Source: an uncultured Collinsella sp. (GTDB lineage Bacteria > Actinomycetota > Coriobacteriia > Coriobacteriales > Coriobacteriaceae). Taken from it: 6,101 nt of DNA. The notes below the pieces were generated by a model, which was not told the DNA's origin, did not search any database, and was given only the letters and a program-made list of their open reading frames with translations. A program made the translations under genes and the position numbers. Position 1 is the first letter of the stretch, and each line of letters begins with the position of its first letter. Below are positions 1 through 4,963 of the stretch, in pieces. The DNA lies in contig CAJKEF010000073.1 of assembly GCA_905198825.1 (NCBI GenBank), forward strand, positions 1 through 6,101, read 5' to 3'.

Positions 1-89
1 TTGCGCTTGGTGACCATGTTGTTGTAGATGCCGGCGATGGCGCAGACAATCACAATGACAACAACGATGCCGATGATGACGGTAATCAT
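1..89 (-). CDS. lemA: LemA family protein, N-terminal fragment (cut by window edge)
   Basis: Reading the minus strand from the ATG at 89-87 gives 29 codons: a hydrophobic segment (ITVIIGIVVVIVICAIAGIY) followed by NNMVTKR before the window ends. A single N-terminal membrane helix running into a GIYN-N-(L/M)V-x-(K/L)R junction is the characteristic start of LemA-family proteins, which are anchored by this helix and carry a cytoplasmic or extracytoplasmic helical bundle of about 150-180 residues. The role of bacterial LemA proteins is poorly defined. The start is supported by a GGAGA Shine-Dalgarno sequence at 98-94, 4-5 bases before the ATG. The gene is divergent from the TetR repressor gene across a 211-base spacer, so it is a candidate target of that regulator (inference). 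The helical bundle that would confirm the family lies outside the window. Confidence 0.72.
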   Translation of the reverse strand, partial: MITVIIGIVVVIVIVCAIAGIYNNMVTKR

Positions 90-132
90 GATGTCTCCGT
101 TTCGAATGGCCGCGGCGGCATGCGCCAGCTGC

Positions 133-198
133 CGTTGGTATAACGCTACTAGTATACCCGCAACGTTTTGCCGTGCCGAACTTTCCGGCAAGCGTTAT
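133..198. promoter_or_regulatory. Inverted-repeat cluster in the tetR-lemA divergent spacer (possible operator)
   Basis: Several overlapping dyads are visible. GGTATA at 137-142 pairs with TATACC at 153-158; flanking CGTTG (133-137) pairs with CAACG (161-165) if a short bulge is allowed. ATAACGCT at 140-147 is the perfect reverse complement of AGCGTTAT at 191-198. AACG..TTGCCG (162-173) is the near reverse complement of CGGCAA.CGTT (186-196). TetR-family proteins usually bind palindromes of about 15-30 bases in the spacer next to their own gene, so an operator role is plausible, but the bound site cannot be picked from sequence alone. Confidence 0.4.
151..156 (-). promoter_or_regulatory. Candidate -10 box for the lemA promoter
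   Basis: On the minus strand, 156-151 reads TATACT, five of six matches to the bacterial -10 consensus, about 60 bases upstream of the lemA ATG. No good -35 hexamer sits 16-18 bases further upstream (the best is TTCGGC at 180-175), so this is a weak call. The hexamer forms one arm of the GGTATA/TATACC inverted repeat, a placement expected if a repressor competes with RNA polymerase. Confidence 0.33.
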
Positions 199-300
199 GT
201 TTTCGGCGGGGTCGGTACTGGGGCAAAGCGCGCGAGGTACAGGTGTAAGATATGCGACAGATTGACGAGTGTTGTCTTTGCCCTGAGGATGGCGATACCA

Positions 301-885
301 GTGGACCTTCGCATTAAGAAAACCTACCGCGCCCTGTTCGATGCCTTCACCGAGCTTCTCGAGGAGCATCGTTTTGAGGACCTGACGGTTGCCATGCTGT
401 GCGACCGCGCCATGATTCGCCGTACGACGTTCTACAAGCACTTTCGCGACAAGAACGATTACTTTGCCTTTTATATCGATGAGCTCATGTCGGGCTTGCC
501 GCAAAAACAGCCCGATGAGGCCGGCGCGGTATCTGCCGAGGACGTGCGCGCGCTTCGGCACGCGATTTTGGACGATGCCATGGATTTGATTCTGGCGCAC
601 GAGCAGCTCATGGATAACATTTTGGCAAGCAGCATGTCGGGCATGTTGACCAACGTTATTTGCGACCGCATTGCCCGCTCCATCCGCGAGCGTGTGATGA
701 ACGTGCTTGCCGAGGATGCCCTGGCCCCCGTGTCACTCGAGACGACGTCTGAGTTTGTCGCCGGCGGTATTATTCGACTTTTCACGATATGGTGGGAATC
801 GGGCCACGATCTTGAGCGTCGACCTGAGATAGCCGACGTAGTCGATGCACTGTTTGAGCGGACCATGACACCGGTGAATCACTAA
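301..885 (+). CDS. TetR/AcrR family transcriptional regulator
   Basis: A 194-residue protein of normal TetR length. The N-terminal DNA-binding domain (residues 1-50) starts DLRIKKTYRALFDAFTELL and contains the helix-turn-helix at about 29-48, ending RRTTFYKHF, a very typical recognition-helix end. The C-terminal two thirds is the helical ligand/dimer domain, with an FVAGGIIRLFTIWWESG stretch (152-168) common in this family; the ligand cannot be read from sequence. I chose the GTG at 301 because family members commonly begin M-DLRI-K-TY and GGATGG lies 8 bases upstream. The ATG at 289 (adding MAIP) is the alternative; its GAGG abuts the start codon, which is poor spacing. The reading frame stays open back to 28, but that extension has no domain and overlaps lemA. 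The gene is divergent from lemA and converges on the tRNA-Ser gene, so it may control lemA and itself. Confidence 0.9.
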   Translation: MDLRIKKTYRALFDAFTELLEEHRFEDLTVAMLCDRAMIRRTTFYKHFRDKNDYFAFYIDELMSGLPQKQPDEAGAVSAEDVRALRHAILDDAMDLILAHEQLMDNILASSMSGMLTNVICDRIARSIRERVMNVLAEDALAPVSLETTSEFVAGGIIRLFTIWWESGHDLERRPEIADVVDALFERTMTPVNH

Positions 886-887
886 AG

Positions 888-977
888 TGGCGGAGAGAGG
901 GGGATTCGAACCCCCGGAACGCTCTCGCGCTCAACGGTTTTCAAGACCGCCGCATTCAACCGCTCTGCCATCTCTCC
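888..977 (-). tRNA. tRNA-Ser (anticodon UGA)
   Basis: On the minus strand the acceptor arm GGAGAGA (977-971) pairs with TCTCTCC (898-892), followed by discriminator G (891) and an encoded CCA (890-888). The anticodon loop is CTTGAAA (945-939) with anticodon TGA (943-941), closed by GCGGT/ACCGT. A long class II variable arm has the stem CGC-GAGA-GCG, and the T arm GGGGG-TTCGAAT-CCCCC is perfect. The long variable arm and UGA anticodon identify a serine tRNA reading UCA and, by wobble, other UCN codons. The gene ends 2 bases from the tetR stop codon, leaving no room for its own terminator before it becomes antisense to tetR. Its 5' end lies 51 bases from the start of the divergent tadA fusion gene. 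Confidence 0.98.
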
Positions 978-987
978 GTGAGTCGTA

Positions 988-993
988 ATGATA
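988..993 (-). promoter_or_regulatory. Candidate -10 box for the tRNA-Ser promoter
   Basis: On the minus strand, 993-988 reads TATCAT, which would start transcription a few bases before the mature tRNA 5' end at 977. A TTGCAG at 1013-1008 is a possible -35, but the spacing is only 14 bases, so the promoter is tentative. The tadA promoter must share this 51-base gap or lie inside the tRNA gene. Confidence 0.25.
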
Positions 994-1028
994 GCATCGT
1001 TTTGAATCTGCAACAGGGAAGGCGAACG

Positions 1029-2810
1029 ATGACGATCACCGAAATCGACGAGAAGTTCATGCGCGAGGCGCTGGCCGAGGCGCGCGCCGCTGCTGCGGTG
1101 GGCGAGGTACCGATTGGTGCCGTGGTAGTGCGCGCGGGTGAGATTGTCGCGCGGGCGCATAATCGCCGCGAGCTCGACCAGGATCCTTCGGCTCATGCCG
1201 AGTTCGCGGCCTTGTACGCTGCCGCTCGGTCGCTCGGTCGCTGGCGCCTTTCCGATTGCACGGTCTATGTAACGCTCGAGCCTTGCTGCATGTGTGCGGG
1301 GCTTATGGTCAACGCGCGCGTGGGGCGCTGCGTGTATGGCGCGGCTGATGCCAAGGCGGGCGCGCTGGGTTCGCTGTATGACCTGAATGCCGATTCGCGC
1401 CTGAACCATCGGTTTAATGTGACCGCCGGCGTGCTGGCGGATGAGTGTCGTGAGGTGTTGAGCGGCTATTTTAGTGGGCTGCGTGACACCGATGGTGCTG
1501 GCTGCGGTTGTGGGGCCGATCTTGAGGCGCATGCCGCTCATGCCGAGGCACTCGCGTGTGCCGAAGATATTGCCGTTGAGGCGGTCGATTTTGGTGCCGC
1601 GTGCCGCCGGCCCCGCCGCGTGCTGCTGGCGATCGACTCCTTTAAGGGCAGCGTTTCGAGTGCGCAGGCGGAGGCGGCGGTTGCCGAAGGCGTTCGCCGT
1701 GTGTGGTCCGATGCCCAGGTGGCCGCGTTGCCGCTGGCGGATGGTGGTGAGGGGACGCTCGATGCCGTTGCCGCGTGCGGCGGTGAGATTGTGACCTGCG
1801 AGGTGGCAGGCCCCTTGGACGACCGCGTGGCTGCCCGGATGCTGGTTGATGTCGAGCGCGAGTCCGCGGTCATCGAGATGGCCGAGGCGGCCGGCATTGG
1901 GTACTCGCCTTGCGCGGAGTCGTCGGCGCTGGCTGCTACAACCTATGGCGTGGGCGAGCTCATGCTTCGCGCGGTTCGCATGGGCGCAAAGACACTCTAC
2001 ATTGGTCTGGGCGGCAGTGCCACCAACGACGGTGGCGCCGGCATGCTGCAGGCGCTGGGCGCGCGTGTGGTCGATGATCAGGGCTGCGATGTCGCCCCCG
2101 GTCTTGCGGGTCTCGAACACGTGGTGAGTATTGATTTGGCGCCAGCGCTTCGGGCACTGAACGGCGCTCGTATCGTCGTGCTTTCCGATGTCGAGAATCC
2201 GCTCGTGGGACGTCGAGGCGCACTGGCGGTGTTTGGCGGACAGAAGGGCCTTCCGGCGGATGATGCCGAGGCGCTGCGCAGGCACGACAGCTGGGTGGTC
2301 GGCTACGGTCGCTTGCTCGACGCGGCAATTGCCGAGGCACGGGCCCAAGGGCTGCTGTGTGCACCCGAGGGTGCACGGACGTTCGGCTCGGTGCTCGGTG
2401 TGCCCGGCGCTGGTGCCGCCGGTGGTCTGGGAGCAGCGCTGTTGGCTCTCGGCGCCGAGTTGCGCTCGGGCGTAGAAACCGTGCTCGACCTCGTGGGGTT
2501 TGACGAGCGCGTGCGCGATGTCGACCTGGTCATTACGGGCGAGGGCAATATGGATGAACAGTCCGCCGCTGGAAAGGCACCGGTGGGCGTGGCGCGTCGC
2601 GCCAAGCGATATGGCAAGCCGGTAGCCGCCGTCGTGGGCGGTCGCGCTGACAACCTGGATGCGGTGTATGGGCAGGGTGTCGATCTGGTTCTGCCGGTCT
2701 GCCGCAAGCCCATGAGCCTTGAGGATGCGCTTGGCATGCAGGAGGCTGTAGCCAATTTGGCGTGCGCAGGCGAGGGGGCTGCCCGAGCATACGATCTTGG
2801 TCGCATATAG
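1029..2810 (+). CDS. tadA: Fusion protein: tRNA adenosine(34) deaminase TadA + type I glycerate kinase
   Basis: A 593-residue two-domain enzyme. Residues 1-155 are TadA, which converts A34 to inosine in tRNA-Arg(ACG). The zinc ligands are H56 (in HAE, with E58 as proton shuttle), C86 and C89 (in EPCCMC), close to the spacing in E. coli TadA. Residues about 196-593 are a complete glycerate 2-kinase of the GlxK/GarK family, which phosphorylates D-glycerate with ATP: AIDSFKGSVS (201-210), PLADGGEGT (235-243), GLGGSATNDGGAGML (326-340), SDVENPLVG (386-394), GAGAAGGLGAALL and GEGNMDEQSAAGK (504-516). FGGQKG (402-407) replaces the usual FGPQKG. A 40-residue Cys/His-containing linker joins the halves. 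The start ATG has GGAAGG at 1017-1022, 6 bases upstream; an in-frame ATG at 978 lies next to the tRNA gene and lacks a ribosome site. No stop or frameshift separates the halves. Both activities look intact, but why they are joined is unknown. Confidence 0.95.
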   Translation: MTITEIDEKFMREALAEARAAAAVGEVPIGAVVVRAGEIVARAHNRRELDQDPSAHAEFAALYAAARSLGRWRLSDCTVYVTLEPCCMCAGLMVNARVGRCVYGAADAKAGALGSLYDLNADSRLNHRFNVTAGVLADECREVLSGYFSGLRDTDGAGCGCGADLEAHAAHAEALACAEDIAVEAVDFGAACRRPRRVLLAIDSFKGSVSSAQAEAAVAEGVRRVWSDAQVAALPLADGGEGTLDAVAACGGEIVTCEVAGPLDDRVAARMLVDVERESAVIEMAEAAGIGYSPCAESSALAATTYGVGELMLRAVRMGAKTLYIGLGGSATNDGGAGMLQALGARVVDDQGCDVAPGLAGLEHVVSIDLAPALRALNGARIVVLSDVENPLVGRRGALAVFGGQKGLPADDAEALRRHDSWVVGYGRLLDAAIAEARAQGLLCAPEGARTFGSVLGVPGAGAAGGLGAALLALGAELRSGVETVLDLVGFDERVRDVDLVITGEGNMDEQSAAGKAPVGVARRAKRYGKPVAAVVGGRADNLDAVYGQGVDLVLPVCRKPMSLEDALGMQEAVANLACAGEGAARAYDLGRI

Positions 2811-2832
2811 ATATAAATATCCAATTTGATTT

Positions 2833-2840
2833 GCCTGTCT
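2833..2840 (+). repeat. Single copy of the intergenic word GCCTGTCT
   Basis: GCCTGTCT lies 22 bases after the tadA fusion stop codon. The same word recurs at 4851-4858 and, on the minus strand, at 5779-5772 and 5805-5798, always between genes. Alone it could be chance; it is listed because of the other copies. Confidence 0.35.
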
Positions 2841-2863
2841 AGCTCGTTATTTGTAAATATACG

Positions 2864-2894
2864 TTAATGACGCTGGCATTTTACGGTCTATACT
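2864..2894 (+). promoter_or_regulatory. Candidate promoter of the VWA surface-protein gene
   Basis: TTAATG (2864-2869) and TATACT (2889-2894) are separated by 19 bases, a little long. The AT-rich stretch 2804-2865 just upstream resembles an UP element and contrasts with the GC-rich genes on both sides. Transcription would start near 2901, giving a leader of about 58 bases. No convincing terminator for the upstream tadA fusion gene is visible, so some read-through is possible. Confidence 0.4.
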
Positions 2895-2921
2895 ATTGTC
2901 ATATCACTGGTTTCGTATCCA

Positions 2922-2937
2922 CCCGTCTGTAAACGGG
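2922..2937 (+). other. Small hairpin in the leader of the VWA gene
   Basis: CCCGT (2922-2926) pairs with ACGGG (2933-2937) around a six-base loop. It ends 9 bases before the Shine-Dalgarno sequence. It has no T tract, so it is not a terminator; it might stabilise the messenger or influence ribosome access, but a stem this short may have no function. Confidence 0.3.
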
Positions 2938-2946
2938 AAGTGAATG

Positions 2947-2953
2947 AAAGGAG
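2947..2953 (+). promoter_or_regulatory. Ribosome binding site that fixes the VWA protein start
   Basis: AAAGGAG sits 5 bases before the ATG at 2959. The in-frame ATG at 2944 immediately precedes this Shine-Dalgarno sequence and has no good one of its own, so translation most likely begins at 2959. Confidence 0.8.
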
Positions 2954-2958
2954 CTAGG

Positions 2959-4707
2959 ATGTGCAGATTGGGAGGTGCGCTTAAGCGCGCGGCTACGGTT
3001 GGTGTGGTGTTGGCGCTGACGTTAGGCATGGCCACCCCGGCGACCATGTCATTCGCAGACGATGCCGCAGGGGACGCCGGACAATCGTCCGCGTTGGAGC
3101 AGAATCAGAAGATGGCGACCGAGCTTGACGAGAATCTGGAGACAAGGGTCACGCTTTCGTTCCCGGGCAAGCGCGAGGCCGAGCCGTCCGACGTTGTGTT
3201 TGTGCTCGATAAGTCCGGCGCCTCTGCGCAGATGGACATCTACAACCAGGCCAAGGGGTTCCTGAGCCAGATTAGCCAGAAGGCCAAGGATGATGGTCTG
3301 GACATCAAGGTCGGCGTAGTCCTCTTCAACAAGAAGGGCAACATCCAGCAGCAGTTGACCGACGTCGTCACGGGTTATGATGACATTCTTGCTGCAATGA
3401 ATTCGAGCGTTCGCTCCGGCACCAACATGGACGCTGGCCTTCTTGCTGCCAAGAGCATTCTTGACGCGGACACTGCCGTTAAGGCCGAGAACAAGCACGT
3501 CATCCTGATCAGCGACGGTGCAACCTACCTTTACTGCAAGAATGGCGATTACGCCACCCCGTATACGAGGTCGTTTGGCGATCCAACCAAGCAGACGAAT
3601 CCAGTGACCGGCGCTGCATACCCCTATGGATCGAACAAGATGGGCGGTATCTGGGAGTGGCAGTCTCGCGAGTACAATTTCAATAACGCCTGGAAGAAGT
3701 TCTCCGACGGCTCCAACTTCATTTTCTCGCAGGCCATGAAGAGCCCCGAGAAGCTCGGCAAGTATCTTGAGTACTATCGCGACCAGTACGAGAACTCTGA
3801 CAAGAACTGGGCCCAGTACGACTACGAGTACACCGACGCCGCCGCCAATAACGGCACCACGAACCCCATCCCCGTCGACGTGAACGCGCCGTGCAACATC
3901 GATGTCGCGTTCTGGAGCACGGACGACACGTTCCAGTCGATGGTCAAGGCCGGCTACGACATGAACGTCTACTACAAGAACGCCGCCGACTTTGATGGCC
4001 AGGTATTCCTGCAGTACCTCACCAGGAATTCCAACAATGGCCAGCTCGATACCGACTTTGCCGAGATCAAGGCCAAGCTTGTTGACAAGATTGCTGCCGG
4101 CTCGACCGTCGAGGACTTTATCGGTGCCGACTTCGACTTCATCAACGATCCCGCAAAGATTAGCCTGACCGCCAACGGAGAGAAGCTCAACCCCGAGAAA
4201 ATCGACGACACGACCTACGGTTTCGGTAAGAAGAGCGACGGCACGTACCGCTTCACCCTGAAGTTCCAGGCTGGGGAAGATGAGAAGCTCATCCTTACGC
4301 TGAACGAGGCTGCGTCTCCGAGCAAGCCCGTCGTGCTCGAGTACAGCGAGCGCTTGGTTAACGTGCCTACCGAGCCCGGTGTCCATACCTTAAACGTCAA
4401 CGATAGCGCTGTGCTCCATCCGATTGATGGCAACGGCGTGTCTGGCGACGACTACGAGTTCCCGGTTCCGACGATCGAGTACACGGTTCCCGAGCCCGAG
4501 CAGAAGCCCGAGGAGCCCAAGCCCGAGCAGAAGCCCGAGGAGCCCACGAAGCCGAGCGCGGATAATACCAAGAAGCCCGCAAAGAAGGCAAAGGGCGGCG
4601 TTCCCAAGACCGGTGACGCCACTATGCCCGCGGCGGTAGCCGGCCTGCTCGTCGCAGGTGTCGCCGCCGGTGCAGTCGGCGTGGCAGCAAGGCGCCGCAA
4701 CCGCTAG
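2959..4707 (+). CDS. Secreted, sortase-anchored von Willebrand factor A domain surface protein
   Basis: A 582-residue cell-wall adhesin candidate. Residues 1-33 are a Sec signal peptide (basic MCRLGGALKR, hydrophobic core, likely cleavage after SFA). The VWA domain starts near 77 with DVVFVLDKSGAS; metal-site residues are D84, S86, T155 (SGTNMDAG) and D186 (ISDGA), but the second serine of the DxSxS motif is Ala88. An aromatic, Asn-rich insertion of about 120 residues (190-310) interrupts the fold and is bracketed by Cys193 and Cys312, the only cysteines of the mature protein. The VWA fold seems to resume at IDVAFWSTDD (314) to about 380. Residues 385-510 look like a beta-rich stalk domain. 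A Pro/Glu/Lys spacer (511-545) follows, then a VPKTG sortase motif (548-552), a membrane helix and an RRRNR tail. Sortase would attach it to peptidoglycan. No sortase or pilin gene lies next to it, so it is probably a stand-alone adhesin; its ligand is unknown. Confidence 0.9.
   Translation: MCRLGGALKRAATVGVVLALTLGMATPATMSFADDAAGDAGQSSALEQNQKMATELDENLETRVTLSFPGKREAEPSDVVFVLDKSGASAQMDIYNQAKGFLSQISQKAKDDGLDIKVGVVLFNKKGNIQQQLTDVVTGYDDILAAMNSSVRSGTNMDAGLLAAKSILDADTAVKAENKHVILISDGATYLYCKNGDYATPYTRSFGDPTKQTNPVTGAAYPYGSNKMGGIWEWQSREYNFNNAWKKFSDGSNFIFSQAMKSPEKLGKYLEYYRDQYENSDKNWAQYDYEYTDAAANNGTTNPIPVDVNAPCNIDVAFWSTDDTFQSMVKAGYDMNVYYKNAADFDGQVFLQYLTRNSNNGQLDTDFAEIKAKLVDKIAAGSTVEDFIGADFDFINDPAKISLTANGEKLNPEKIDDTTYGFGKKSDGTYRFTLKFQAGEDEKLILTLNEAASPSKPVVLEYSERLVNVPTEPGVHTLNVNDSAVLHPIDGNGVSGDDYEFPVPTIEYTVPEPEQKPEEPKPEQKPEEPTKPSADNTKKPAKKAKGGVPKTGDATMPAAVAGLLVAGVAAGAVGVAARRRNR
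4493..4546 (+). repeat. Perfect 27-bp tandem duplication in the wall-spanning region
   Basis: 4493-4519 and 4520-4546 are identical 27-base units, in frame, encoding the nine-residue repeat (E/K)PEQKPEEP twice within the Pro/Glu-rich cell-wall spacer. Such units often expand or contract by slippage, which would change the reach of the protein by multiples of nine residues. Confidence 0.9.
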
Positions 4708-4750
4708 GCGAATAGAGGCGAGTCGCTTCGTCGATTAGCCCGAGGGTTCC

Positions 4751-4794
4751 AAGATGCCTCGCGTCCCCGTACGGGTGCGCGAGGCATCTTCTTT
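4751..4794 (+). terminator. Intrinsic terminator of the VWA gene
   Basis: AAGATGCCTCGCG (4751-4763) is the perfect reverse complement of CGCGAGGCATCTT (4778-4790), a 13-bp stem. The 14-base loop contains the palindrome CCCGTACGGG. A short T run (CTTT, 4791-4794) follows on the plus strand, 44 bases after the stop codon. The opposite strand lacks a good T tract, so it acts mainly on the VWA transcript. Confidence 0.88.
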
Positions 4795-4846
4795 AAGAAA
4801 ACTGAATAAATTAGGACACCATCGCGCCAGCCGTTGCTAAGGGCAA

Positions 4847-4899
4847 CTCAGCCTGTCTGATTTGGCGAGCGCCCTTCTCGCGAAATCAGACGGGCTGAG
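4847..4899. repeat. Large imperfect hairpin built from two inverted copies of the GCCTGTCTGATTT repeat
   Basis: The left arm 4847-4863 and right arm 4883-4899 form 17 pairs with one G-U wobble (T4854/G4892). The 19-base middle adds an inner stem GCGAG/CTCGC (4865-4869 with 4877-4881). A smaller stem, GTTGC/GCAAC (4833-4837 with 4843-4847), abuts it on the left. No T tract follows on either strand, so it is not a classical terminator, and it lies upstream of the likely promoter of the next gene. Bases 4848-4866 recur exactly, inverted, at 5808-5790. It may be a dispersed palindromic repeat, a protein-binding site or part of a small RNA. Confidence 0.7.
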
Positions 4900-4924
4900 G
4901 AGGCGGCGAGGCGTTCACCGTGAC

Positions 4925-4930
4925 TAAAAT
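4925..4930 (+). promoter_or_regulatory. Candidate -10 box for the PHP phosphatase gene
   Basis: TAAAAT matches five of six positions of the -10 consensus, 33 bases before the ATG and 25 bases after the large hairpin. No -35-like hexamer is seen at the right distance (the region is GCGGCGAGG), so an activator or a weak promoter would be needed. Confidence 0.35.
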
Positions 4931-4963
4931 AGGGCCGATAACCACTGGTTTGGAGGCCTTCCC

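Noticed and set aside
28..288. Upstream extension of the TetR reading frame
   Set aside because: The added residues are a Met/Thr-rich translation of the lemA start and the promoter spacer; TetR homology begins only at about 301.
978..1028. ATG at 978 as start of the TadA fusion
   Set aside because: It abuts the 5' end of the tRNA gene, has no ribosome site, and the extra 17 residues do not resemble TadA; GGAAGG precedes the ATG at 1029.
1485..1620. tadA and glycerate kinase as two genes merged by a sequence error
   Set aside because: The frame is continuous without stop or shift, codon use is uniform, and no Shine-Dalgarno sequence or good start precedes the kinase domain. Only a proteomic test could exclude it fully.
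882..2348. 488-codon open frame on the minus strand across tadA and the tRNA gene
   Set aside because: It lies opposite the well-supported TadA-glycerate kinase gene, has no domain, and its C-terminus (MAERLNAAVLKTVERES...) is simply the tRNA-Ser gene translated, a well-known annotation artefact.
2811..2943. Small SRP RNA or riboswitch in the AT-rich spacer after the tadA fusion
   Set aside because: I looked because SRP RNA lies near tadA in some Gram-positive bacteria, but no conserved tetraloop stem or other known RNA pattern is visible.
2944..2958. ATG at 2944 as start of the VWA protein
   Set aside because: The Shine-Dalgarno sequence AAAGGAG lies downstream of this ATG and is ideally placed for the ATG at 2959.
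3049..4386. 445-codon open frame on the minus strand
   Set aside because: It is antisense to the VWA gene, with Val/Leu/Gly-biased composition produced by reading GC-rich codons backwards; no recognisable domain or ribosome site.
4847..4899. Intrinsic terminator
   Set aside because: No T tract follows the stem on either strand, and a proper terminator for the VWA gene is already present at 4751-4794.
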